DNA from: Lachnotalea glycerini
GTDB taxonomy: Bacteria; Bacillota; Clostridia; Lachnospirales; Lachnospiraceae
Reading direction: 5' to 3'
DNA length: 64,000 nt
Assembly: GCF_003201285.1 (NCBI RefSeq)
Contig: NZ_QICS01000003.1
Location: 326,651-390,650, forward strand
In this document: positions 56,360 to 64,000 of the stretch, piece after piece
Layout of the letters: each line of letters begins with the position of its first letter
Numbering within the stretch: position 1 is the first letter of the stretch
Program-made: the position numbers and the translations under genes
Notes under the pieces: model-generated
What the model was told of the DNA's origin: nothing
The model's input: the letters and a program-made list of their open reading frames with translations, nothing else
Database searches by the model: none

Positions 56360-57469
56360 TTAAGCCTTTTCATCTTCCAATATTTCAAGCAGAAATAGGA
56401 TTGCCAGAGCCTGTCCATAAGGCATGGATTTAATCTCAATATTTTTATAAAATTGTATTGATTCTCTGCCCATAGCCGTTCCATATGAAACCTGATTTAC
56501 TATACCATCATCTGTGATATACTTTAGTACCGGGCTAAGAGCTTTATAGGCACAATCATGATATGATTCCGGCAAGTATCCCAAATGAACCGCTCGTAAA
56601 ATACCATAAGCAAACCCACAGGTAGCACTGGTTTCAACATAGGATGTTTTGTCATCAATCAGAGTATGCCACATGCCTGTATCTTCCTGATAATGTTTCA
56701 ACGCTTTTGCCTGTGCTTTAAACGCCTCTAATAGAAATCTGTGTGTGCTGGCCTCACAGGAAATCATGTTCAAAAGTTCAGGAATGGCTACTGTGACCCA
56801 ACAATTACCTCTTCCCCATAACGCATTTGTAAAATTATGATTTCCCTGAAACGACCAACCATGAAACCAAAGACCTGTTTTTTTATCTGTTAAGTATTTT
56901 ATGTGTAGCATAAATTGATATTTTGCTTCTTCCATGTAAGACTGATTATTCACAATTCTTCCATAGTTTGCAAGAAACAAAACCGCCATGACTAATGTAT
57001 CATCCCACAATTCCTGTTCGTTTAACGTATCCGATGTTAAATGCTGAAATCCACCTTCTTTTGTCTTGGGAAGTTCTGTCATAATCCACTCTGCCCATTC
57101 TTTGCAAAGTTCAAAGTATAAGTCATTCTTCGTAAATTCTGCAAGATAAGATAATGTCAGCATTGGTGCACAGGTATTAATATTTTTCGATGGAAGCCCT
57201 GTTTCAATGCGTTCATCATAGTATTTCAAGAGCATATCAAGATATTTAATATCTTTGGTCTTTTCAAAAAACTTCCACAGCCCAAATAATCCAACTCCTT
57301 GTGTCCATTCCCAAAATTGATATTTACTGATGTCATCTCCAGCAAGATTATTACTTTTCATATTTAATAAAAAGTTAGTATCATCTTCATATAATACTTT
57401 CTGAAAATTATTTACTAAAGCATTCAATTTTAATTCTATGCAATTTTTACGGTCGTTTATGTTAAACAT
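56360..57469 (-). CDS. GH105 unsaturated rhamnogalacturonyl hydrolase
   Basis: The 369-residue enzyme (YteR-like) hydrolyses the unsaturated glucuronyl/galacturonyl residue made by rhamnogalacturonan lyases. The (alpha/alpha)6 barrel is indicated by repeating WxxGxGLFGLWKF (about 55-67) and LWDDTLVMAVLFLANYGR (about 154-171, catalytic Asp pair) motifs, NALWGRGNCWV (about 215) and SATCGFAYGILRAV (about 280). There is no signal peptide. It lies in the same direction as the GH95 gene, separated by about 200 bp, so both are probably part of one pectin-degrading locus. Confidence 0.93.
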   Translation of the reverse strand: MFNINDRKNCIELKLNALVNNFQKVLYEDDTNFLLNMKSNNLAGDDISKYQFWEWTQGVGLFGLWKFFEKTKDIKYLDMLLKYYDERIETGLPSKNINTCAPMLTLSYLAEFTKNDLYFELCKEWAEWIMTELPKTKEGGFQHLTSDTLNEQELWDDTLVMAVLFLANYGRIVNNQSYMEEAKYQFMLHIKYLTDKKTGLWFHGWSFQGNHNFTNALWGRGNCWVTVAIPELLNMISCEASTHRFLLEAFKAQAKALKHYQEDTGMWHTLIDDKTSYVETSATCGFAYGILRAVHLGYLPESYHDCAYKALSPVLKYITDDGIVNQVSYGTAMGRESIQFYKNIEIKSMPYGQALAILFLLEILEDEKA

Positions 57470-57667
57470 TAAAATTGTTCCTTTCTTATCTGCTACACTA
57501 CATTTTTATGATCTGAAATTATATATTTGAGCTTTAAATTTCTCTAATTTATTTGTTAGTATATCAATTTAGTCAGCCAATAACTACGTGTTTTTTGACT
57601 AATATGTCATTTTTTATTGCATATATTGCTTTTATATGAGTTTATACGTAAATAGTTTGATTAAATT

Positions 57668-59368
57668 TTAATTATTAAAAAATATGGGATTTGTGATAGC
57701 CATGTTAGTACAATCTTGTTTTGCAATAAAAAACATCCATTTTACTCCCTTTATAGGTATCTGTGCTATTTTTTGACTGTAGTCAAATTTATTTGTTGCT
57801 GTCTCTGGCATATCAAGTTGGATTCTCTGAATATGAATACCGGCACACTCTTTCCCTATTATATATTCGTTGCACGGTCTGTTATTGTTTTTTAAGTCAT
57901 CTATTTCATTTGTATAGATATAGAGCCATTTTAGTGGTTTGTTTGCAATCAGCATCACATCTATATCAATATAATTTTCACTGATATAAACCATATTACC
58001 TGAACTCCTTCCATTGATCTGTGGAATTAGTATCGGACCATTTGTTAAAAAACTATGACCTTTTCTCAAGGCATCCAATATCTTATCTGAATTCAACTCT
58101 CCCTCTACCTGAACGTAGGTACGTACTCCAGCACTGCCTAGATTGGTTTGAGCCCATTTTTCAAAAAGCACCATTTCATGATTCATTAGTTCCATATAAA
58201 AATCTATTTGGGGCTTTAGTGGTTCCGGTATATCTATTTCTGAGTTTTTTATTTTTTCTCTCAGCCACATAATCTTATTAAAAATAAAATGATAATCATT
58301 TGCCCTGATATTGTGCGTATCACTCCCCGTTGTAGCCGGAATATATTTTCCTTCTACAAGAAGTCGAAGCCACAAATTGAATGCTTTACCATTTGTGGTA
58401 CCTTCGACCATTGGATTGGATCCATTCCATATTTCCATAGTTTGAAAAATTGAAAGCATATCATTATAAGCAGGATTCCAAGAAATTGATTTGCTGTGCT
58501 CGCATGGATGATTCACTTGGGGCAAACCTCCCAGTTCTTTAATTTGATTGGTAATTCTTATAAATTCCTGACGTAAGTGAACATCGTCTCGTTCTTCTTT
58601 TGGTATTTCATAAATAATATCTTCTTTCACTCCCATTGCCATAACATGACCATTTGAAGTGGATATCTCTTTTGACAAAATCGGAATAAAATCTTTAGTT
58701 ATCGTTTGTTCCCATTCAGGGTGGTTTAAAACATTATGATGATCGCTCAACGCTCCATAGGATACTCCCACTGCCATCATAGAACGGCAGACCTCATTCG
58801 GAGTTTCTACAACTGGATCGGTACCTTGGTAAACGGGACTGCTGTATATGCTGTGATGATGTAAATCGCCTGCATACCATCCTAATTTTTTCAATTCTAC
58901 AATTGGAACTAAACAAAAGGAAATCTCTGTTGTCTTGTTTTCGCATATTTCAAGCCTGCCTTGTATTATTTCGTATTCCGATCCCTTTGAGATTTCAACA
59001 AAATAAAAACCAGTTGGCAATTTTATACTAGCTTTACCATTATAATCTGTAATCTCACGTATCATATTTATCTTGCATTTGATACTTTTATCATGCTCTG
59101 TACTATCTTCTATTGGAAAAAGCTTCACCTGTGAAACGGTTCCTCTTTCTTTATCATCCACAACTAAAATGTCTACTGTTCCCATTTGGTTCAAATGCTT
59201 ATTTGAGGAATAAAATAGTTTTTTATGACTGCAATATTCTTCTAACCATAATATTAGTTCATTTAATTTTACTGTGTCCATCTTTACTTGTTGAACCATA
59301 TTTTCGTGATACATCCTGCTGTATGCCATATCCATAGCAATAGTTAAAAATTTTTTTTCTTTTGACAT
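57668..59368 (-). CDS. CehA/McbA-type metallohydrolase (PHP-like)
   Basis: The 566-residue product has a PHP-type metal site in the centre: YAGDLHHHSIYS (about 168-179), ALSDHHNVLNHPEW (about 215), GHVMAMG, VNHPCEHS and TTGSDTHNIRA. This fits the CehA/McbA family. The N-terminal 160 residues form beta structure with WLEEYCSHKK and RLEICENKTTEI, and the C-terminal 180 residues form another beta-rich domain. The family includes carbamate and phosphoesterases, and many members sit in polysaccharide loci of Bacteroidetes and clostridia. The sugar-linked substrate is unknown. It is between GH105 and the importer genes. Confidence 0.88.
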   Translation of the reverse strand: MSKEKKFLTIAMDMAYSRMYHENMVQQVKMDTVKLNELILWLEEYCSHKKLFYSSNKHLNQMGTVDILVVDDKERGTVSQVKLFPIEDSTEHDKSIKCKINMIREITDYNGKASIKLPTGFYFVEISKGSEYEIIQGRLEICENKTTEISFCLVPIVELKKLGWYAGDLHHHSIYSSPVYQGTDPVVETPNEVCRSMMAVGVSYGALSDHHNVLNHPEWEQTITKDFIPILSKEISTSNGHVMAMGVKEDIIYEIPKEERDDVHLRQEFIRITNQIKELGGLPQVNHPCEHSKSISWNPAYNDMLSIFQTMEIWNGSNPMVEGTTNGKAFNLWLRLLVEGKYIPATTGSDTHNIRANDYHFIFNKIMWLREKIKNSEIDIPEPLKPQIDFYMELMNHEMVLFEKWAQTNLGSAGVRTYVQVEGELNSDKILDALRKGHSFLTNGPILIPQINGRSSGNMVYISENYIDIDVMLIANKPLKWLYIYTNEIDDLKNNNRPCNEYIIGKECAGIHIQRIQLDMPETATNKFDYSQKIAQIPIKGVKWMFFIAKQDCTNMAITNPIFFNN

Positions 59369-59457
59369 TGCATTTCCTCCTTCACAGTATTCTACAAATA
59401 CTGATTTTTCAGCTTTTATATAATAGAAAATGAAATGAAATTCTTATTGTATAATGA

Positions 59458-59491
59458 AAGAGTGAGATAGCTTTTATGCTGCCTCACTCTT
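59458..59491 (-). terminator. Terminator of the importer genes
   Basis: AAGAGTGAG and CTCACTCTT form a 9-bp stem with an inner AGC/GCT element, followed on the minus strand by TCATTATAC. It lies about 40 bases beyond the binding-protein stop, so the binding protein transcript probably ends here, before the CehA-type gene. Confidence 0.75.
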
Positions 59492-59532
59492 CCCAATAAA
59501 CTTTCTTGTTTATATGTTTTATTTATTTGGCT

Positions 59533-61143
59533 TTACTTTTTCGCAACATTTTGCTCATAATATGCACGTCTATCATTTAATACTGTCTCTAAGCCAGCGG
59601 TAACCAGTTTCTTGTATTCTGATTGCTGTAAAGAATCAAATTCATCTGATTTGCAGCTTATCAGCTTATAAGCATACTCAATTGCCATAGTACTCAATTT
59701 TGCTCCATAAGTTGTTTCAGACTCCAGTACAACAGGATACGTAGGATATAGGTACTGATTGGTATTCATAACAGTATATAAGCTATTAAACCAATCTGTT
59801 GATAAGAAATTATATGTGTTAGCCCACTGATCTACAACACTGTCCTTGTTATCAACAAAGCTAAAATGGTCATTAACGATATTGTAATCTGCAATGTTAC
59901 CAGGATATCCTTTTTCATTTAATTCATCTTGTAACATAGATACCGGAACTCCGGCACTATCTAATGTATGTTCAGGAGTATACATAACATTCTCTGCATT
60001 TGTTGCATCTGATAACCAGTTTAAATATTTTACACAAGCATCTGCTTTAGATTCACTTGTTTTTGGAACCATAACATACATACCATATAGTGGCTCTGTT
60101 GGATTTATATATTCACCTTCTGGCGTATCAAAGCAATTGAGAGGTACAAATTCTGCCCCATCTACACTGGACTGTAAAGTAGGAATTAAATCGAAAATTT
60201 CCGTTGCATCAGCCAATATAAAACCAGCATTACCAGCACTTACATCCTGTTTAAAAATATCAGTAGTGGTATCTGTTGCAAAATCCTGTGTTATCAATCC
60301 CTTGTTATATAACTCATTTAACTTCTTAAGACCATCAATCGCACCATCTGCAAATACCTTATAATTTTCAGCATATACGTATGCATCTTCCTCTGACAAT
60401 TCTGCAACATAAGAACCTACAAAGCTTAGGTAAAATTTTTCTGTATCTGTTGATCCACCCATCGCCCAAGGAACTACATCTGAAACGTTGCCGGGATTTT
60501 TTTCTTTAAAAGCTTCCAAAACTGTGAACAATTCTTCTTTTGTTTTTGGAATGCTTAAACCAAGTGCATCCAGCCAATCTTTTCTGATATAAGAAACATG
60601 TCGCGGAACTTGCTGTCCTCTTCTTTTCATAATGGCATATTGCTTATTATCTACCACTCCCATATATTGAATATTACCAATATTAGTTTGAATATCGGTG
60701 CCATACTTTGCATAAGCATCTGTCAAATCTGCCAGACCACCGTTTGATGCGAAATTGCTAAAAATGCTTTGGTTGTATGAGAAAACAATATCTGGAGCAT
60801 TTCCGCCTGCCATCATTACATTCAACTTATCATCGGAACCTGATCTTGGAACAGCAACAAAATTAACTTTTACATTACAAGCTTCTAAAACCTGTTCTTG
60901 AATCCATTTAGTCATTTCATTTTCTTCATTTGATGTTCCTGGTGCCGAAGAACCACGGTCCCAAATCATAACATTGATTTCTTGTGTTTCCCCATTGTCG
61001 GTATCATTTGATGCTGTAGTACCATTGTCTGTAGCCGTTGTTGAACCGCTATCGGTGTTGGAACCACATGCGGTAAGCATACTTGCAGTTAACACTGCTG
61101 TGAGTAAGAAACCAGTGCATTTCAATAAACTTTTTCTAACCAT
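59533..61143 (-). CDS. Extracellular sugar-binding lipoprotein of an ABC importer (LplA/YtcQ-like)
   Basis: The start at 61143 follows GGAGGAAAAAACA and gives 536 residues beginning MVRKSLLKCTGFLL. LTAC is a lipobox with Cys26. A Thr/Ser/Asp-rich linker follows. The remainder is the family 1 solute-binding fold (from about 50, NVMIWDRGSSAPGTS, DIVFSYNQSIFSNFA, and the C-terminal NDRRAYYEQNVAKK). Its size and its permease neighbours resemble Bacillus YtcQ, which binds rhamnogalacturonan oligosaccharides. Stop and terminator separate it from the next gene. Confidence 0.92.
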   Translation of the reverse strand: MVRKSLLKCTGFLLTAVLTASMLTACGSNTDSGSTTATDNGTTASNDTDNGETQEINVMIWDRGSSAPGTSNEENEMTKWIQEQVLEACNVKVNFVAVPRSGSDDKLNVMMAGGNAPDIVFSYNQSIFSNFASNGGLADLTDAYAKYGTDIQTNIGNIQYMGVVDNKQYAIMKRRGQQVPRHVSYIRKDWLDALGLSIPKTKEELFTVLEAFKEKNPGNVSDVVPWAMGGSTDTEKFYLSFVGSYVAELSEEDAYVYAENYKVFADGAIDGLKKLNELYNKGLITQDFATDTTTDIFKQDVSAGNAGFILADATEIFDLIPTLQSSVDGAEFVPLNCFDTPEGEYINPTEPLYGMYVMVPKTSESKADACVKYLNWLSDATNAENVMYTPEHTLDSAGVPVSMLQDELNEKGYPGNIADYNIVNDHFSFVDNKDSVVDQWANTYNFLSTDWFNSLYTVMNTNQYLYPTYPVVLESETTYGAKLSTMAIEYAYKLISCKSDEFDSLQQSEYKKLVTAGLETVLNDRRAYYEQNVAKK

Positions 61144-61228
61144 TGTTTTTTCCTCCATAAAAAAATGTGATTTTACTTTTATTTTAATCACTGATTGTGA
61201 TTAGAATACGTTTAAAATTTAGCTAAAT

Positions 61229-62092
61229 CTAACCTTTTACGGCACCAAGCATGATACCTTTTGTAAAATATTTCTGGATAAATGGATAAGCGATCAACAT
61301 CGGCGTCATAGAAATCACAATACTTGCCGCTTTAATGTTATCCGCTGCCAGCTGACTTGTTTTACCTTCCAGTAGTGATATTTTAACTGAGTCAATCATC
61401 TGTTTTAACATCATCTGAACTGTATATAAATTTGATTTGTTGATATAATACAAAACGTCACTCACATTATTCCAACGCCAGACTGCATAAAACAAGCTTA
61501 AAGTTGCTATGGCCGGCACAGATAATGGAACGGCTATTTTATACAATGCTTTCCATTCAGAGCAGCCATCTATATAAGCAGATTCATAGAGTGACTTATC
61601 AATGGAAGTGAAAAACGAACGCATTATAATTAAATTATATGCACTCAAAGATCCTGGGATAATTAAGCTCCATGCAGTATTAATTAATCCAAAACTTTTT
61701 ACATTTAAATAAGTTGGAATTGTCCCCGGATCAAAATACATAGTCAGAACAAACAGTGTCATAATGATGCTGCCACCCTTTAAGCCTTTTTTGGAAAGAG
61801 GATATGCTGCTAAAATTGTCATCATCATAGATATAGCCGTAAATCCCAACGTTAATACAATGGTATACACAAAGGAGCGCAAGAAATTGATATTTCCAAA
61901 AACCTTATGATAAGCTTCCATAGTAAAACCTACTGGAAATACAAATACCTGCCCTGCCAAAATAGCTGATTTCGAACTAAATGAAATAGCAATTACACGC
62001 AATACCGGAATCAGTGTTAACGCACAAATTAGCACAAAGATTACTCCCGATACCAATTGAAAAATTCTAGAAGACCTACTATTGATTTCCAT
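61229..62092 (-). CDS. ABC importer permease (LplC/YtcP-like)
   Basis: The 287-residue membrane protein has six transmembrane helices and the EAA loop SAYIDGCSEWKALYKIAVPL (about 180-200) characteristic of carbohydrate-uptake permeases. It lies 85 bases before the binding protein. It begins one base into the stop of the partner permease gene (TAATG), so the two are translationally coupled. Confidence 0.94.
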   Translation of the reverse strand: MEINSRSSRIFQLVSGVIFVLICALTLIPVLRVIAISFSSKSAILAGQVFVFPVGFTMEAYHKVFGNINFLRSFVYTIVLTLGFTAISMMMTILAAYPLSKKGLKGGSIIMTLFVLTMYFDPGTIPTYLNVKSFGLINTAWSLIIPGSLSAYNLIIMRSFFTSIDKSLYESAYIDGCSEWKALYKIAVPLSVPAIATLSLFYAVWRWNNVSDVLYYINKSNLYTVQMMLKQMIDSVKISLLEGKTSQLAADNIKAASIVISMTPMLIAYPFIQKYFTKGIMLGAVKG

Positions 62093-63048
62093 TAAATAAC
62101 ACCCTCCTCACCGAATTTTTTTGCCATAGCATTTACAATCAAGAGTAACAAAACACCTACTACTGATTGAAATAATCCTACTGCAGTTGCAAAATCAAAG
62201 CGCGCTGATTGCAAACCAACAGAATAAACATAGGTGCTGATAACATCTGACACACTCTTAACTAAGGTGTTACTCATCATATAAGGGCGATCAAAGCCAA
62301 TCGATACCACTTGTCCTAATTTCATAATTAACATAACTGAAATTGTTCCTTTAATTTGTGGTATTGTAACATACCAGATTCTTTTAAATCTACCAGCTCC
62401 ATCAATATATGCTGCCTCACCAAGGCTAGGATCTGCACCACTAAGAGCAGCCAAATAAATAATCAATCCATATCCTGCACCCTGCCATAACCCTGATATC
62501 CAATAAACAGCCTGCCACATCCATGGAACTGTAAGGAAGTTTATACTCTTTCCACCAAAGGCTGTAATTATATTATTGATCATTCCACCATTAGAGCATA
62601 ATTGATTAACAATACCCGCTATAATAACCCATGAGAAAAAATATGGAAGATATAATATAACCTGCGTGGATTTTTTAATCACTTTGCTATTCAATTCATA
62701 CAGAAATAAGGCCAAAATAATCGGTATAGGAAAACTAATTATAATATCTCCAACATTTAAAATGAGTGTATTTTTCAATGCCATCCAGAAATCATTTGAA
62801 GCAAAGGCTTCCTTAAAATGGCTTAACCCGGTCCAAGGGCTTCCCCAAACACCTCGAAATACATTATAATTTTTAAAGGCAGCCACTACTCCTATCATTG
62901 GTTTATACTTAAATAAAATAAGATATATTACCGGGAGCACTAGCATCATATACAATTGGTAATTGTTTCTTATATATGTTTTTGCTGCGACTTTTTTCTT
63001 CTTTTTTCCTATGTTTTTTTGTATTGCAGTATCTGACTTCTCACGCAT
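62092..63048 (-). CDS. ABC importer permease (LplB/YteP-like)
   Basis: The start at 63048 follows AAGGAGGAAGATGT and gives 318 residues beginning MREKSDTAIQKNIGK. The basic N-terminus precedes six transmembrane helices, with the EAA loop EAAYIDGAGRFKRIWYVTIP around 212-231. With the adjacent permease and binding protein it forms a CUT1-type importer. No ATPase is in the window, so an MsmX-like shared ATPase encoded elsewhere is expected. Confidence 0.94.
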   Translation of the reverse strand: MREKSDTAIQKNIGKKKKKVAAKTYIRNNYQLYMMLVLPVIYLILFKYKPMIGVVAAFKNYNVFRGVWGSPWTGLSHFKEAFASNDFWMALKNTLILNVGDIIISFPIPIILALFLYELNSKVIKKSTQVILYLPYFFSWVIIAGIVNQLCSNGGMINNIITAFGGKSINFLTVPWMWQAVYWISGLWQGAGYGLIIYLAALSGADPSLGEAAYIDGAGRFKRIWYVTIPQIKGTISVMLIMKLGQVVSIGFDRPYMMSNTLVKSVSDVISTYVYSVGLQSARFDFATAVGLFQSVVGVLLLLIVNAMAKKFGEEGVI

Positions 63049-63104
63049 ACATCTTCCTCCTTGTTTTTCTATTGGTCGATAGTTTCTCATCACTGAATTC
63101 GTTC

Positions 63105-63134
63105 AATATACAAATGAACTTAAGGTAATGTCAA
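63105..63134 (-). promoter_or_regulatory. Sigma-A promoter of the importer operon
   Basis: On the minus strand TTGACA (63129-63134), an 18-nt spacer and TATATT (63105-63110), about 57 bases before the permease start at 63048. No regulator gene is in the window. Confidence 0.6.
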
Positions 63135-63366
63135 AATATCAAATATTTACAATACAAATCACCTTATTTGTAGCAAATTACTTATCTTGTTTAAAATATA
63201 GCATTCACACATAATAGTTTCTACGTATTATTTGTTAATTTTGTATAATTTTATCGCATATTTTGCTTAGTCATTTATGATGAATGCCCAGTTACTCAAA
63301 TTTTATTCAAAATTGCTATTAATATTCATAAAATAAGCGAAATAAGAAAAAAGCGGTCAAGGCAAT

Positions 63367-63402
63367 AAAAAAACAAGAAGCTGTTATTATTTCAGCTCCT
63401 TG
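63367..63402 (-). terminator. Terminator of murA
   Basis: On the minus strand CAAGGAGCTG pairs with CAGCTTCTTG (10 bp including a G-T pair), followed by seven Ts. It starts 14 bases beyond the murA stop. Confidence 0.88.
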
Positions 63403-63416
63403 CATTTATTTATATA

Positions 63417-64000
63417 TTAACCAATTTTCAGTTTAAATTTTTGTATATCTTTTTCCGTTTCGACCTTATCTATATTTCCTCCAAGACTGCGAAGCTTCTC
63501 ATCAAAGTCTTCGTAACCCCGTTCAATATAAATAATATCCTCTACGGTAGTATAGCCCTCTGCTGCCAGACCTGCAATTACTAAAGCAGCACCTGCTCTT
63601 AGATCCGGAGCATTGACCTGTGCTCCTGTTAATTTCATAACACCATCGATGATAGCAGTATTACCTTCTACCTTAATACTAGCTCCCATTCTGGTAAGCT
63701 CATCTACATATTTAAATCGGTTTTCAAAAATACTTTCTGTCACTATACTTGTCCCTACAGATACAGCCAGCGTAACAGAGAATTGAGGCTGCATATCTGT
63801 CGGAAATCCGGGATATGGTAATGTCTTGACATGGGTATGCTCTAACCTTTTTGCTGCTACCACACGCACAGCGTCATCAAGTTCCTCCACTTCACAACCC
63901 ATTTCAACCAATTTAGCTGTAATTGCCTCCAGATGCTTTGGTATCACCTTTTTAACTGTTACATCACCCATTGTAGCTGCTGCTGCCAACATGAAAGTTC
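63417..64000 (-). CDS. murA: UDP-N-acetylglucosamine 1-carboxyvinyltransferase, 5' end outside window
   Basis: The 3' part of murA runs from the right edge to its stop at 63417, giving about 194 residues of the second half. MurA transfers enolpyruvate to UDP-GlcNAc, the first committed step of peptidoglycan synthesis. Landmarks are TFMLAAAATMGDV at the edge, YPGFPTDMQPQFSVTLAVS, IFENRFKYVDELTRMGA, and DLRAGAALVIAGLAAEG with the Asp-Arg-Ala catalytic and closing residues. The N-terminal half with the fosfomycin-target Cys is off-window. Confidence 0.97.
   Translation of the reverse strand, partial: TFMLAAAATMGDVTVKKVIPKHLEAITAKLVEMGCEVEELDDAVRVVAAKRLEHTHVKTLPYPGFPTDMQPQFSVTLAVSVGTSIVTESIFENRFKYVDELTRMGASIKVEGNTAIIDGVMKLTGAQVNAPDLRAGAALVIAGLAAEGYTTVEDIIYIERGYEDFDEKLRSLGGNIDKVETEKDIQKFKLKIG

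Noticed and set aside
63345-63365. AAAAGCGGTCAAG as an inverted fragment of the repeat
   Set aside because: A 13-base match to one arm (AAAGCGGTCAAGTCC on the opposite strand) without any neighbouring block is too short to claim.

Overview
The window looks like chromosome from a low-GC, spore-forming-type anaerobic Firmicute, most likely a Lachnospiraceae (Clostridium cluster XIVa) plant-polysaccharide fermenter related to Lachnoclostridium phytofermentans. That placement is inference. It rests on strong AGGAGG-type ribosome binding sites, AT-rich sigma-A promoters, a glmS ribozyme, the DUF4474 and YwmB families, a gene order characteristic of clostridia, and a rhamnogalacturonan-degradation locus. 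No phage, plasmid, transposase or CRISPR array is visible.

Layout. 1-3.9 kb: the 5' part of a membrane-bound GGDEF gene, then glmS behind a glmS ribozyme, then an acidic Ser/Thr-rich orphan. 3.9-11 kb (minus strand): a bifunctional penicillin-binding protein, trmL, and a run of VanW-domain protein, AIR-synthase-like protein, Lrp-type regulator and aminotransferase. 11-15 kb: a probable 34-residue membrane peptide, an orphan membrane protein, and a repair operon (radical SAM, nth, DnaQ-like exonuclease). 15.2-20.1 kb (plus): an ArsR-type regulator, a DUF4474 protein, a metallophosphoesterase and an aldehyde dehydrogenase, interspersed with repeat elements and large inverted repeats. 20.2-24.9 kb (minus): a pentapeptide-repeat protein and the complete ribDEBA-H riboflavin operon behind an FMN riboswitch. 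24.9-28.1 kb: a nucleoside-binding-type lipoprotein paired with a GGDEF sensor, and a DUF523 protein. 28.2-28.9 kb: five tRNA genes. 28.9-32.3 kb: a cytoplasmic GH13 enzyme and a 1.3 kb gene-free region with a three-copy 180-bp tandem repeat, a perfect LacI-type operator palindrome and a fourth diverged repeat copy.

32.3-41.6 kb: a DEAD-box helicase with a leader attenuator, a glycosyltransferase, a methyltransferase coupled to a large membrane-anchored protein with a degenerate C39-like domain, a YwmB-like protein and a small MGMT-like protein. 41.7-49 kb: the full F1Fo ATP synthase operon (atpZ-I-B-E-F-H-A-G-D-C), whose c subunit carries a sodium-binding signature. 49-54 kb: a ComEC-like metallo-hydrolase, an orphan, metK behind a SAM-I riboswitch, and an HD-GYP protein. 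54-63 kb: GH95, GH105 and CehA-like hydrolases next to an ABC importer (binding protein plus two permeases) resembling the rhamnogalacturonan-oligosaccharide system of Bacillus. 63.4-64 kb: the 3' end of murA.

How the parts work together. Three leader RNAs (glmS, FMN, SAM-I) provide feedback control of amino-sugar, flavin and SAM supply. Two GGDEF proteins and one HD-GYP protein represent cyclic-di-GMP synthesis and breakdown. The last 10 kb forms an import-and-trim module for pectin side chains. The least explained material is the dispersed, highly structured 180-bp repeat family and the operator-bearing gene-free region beside it.
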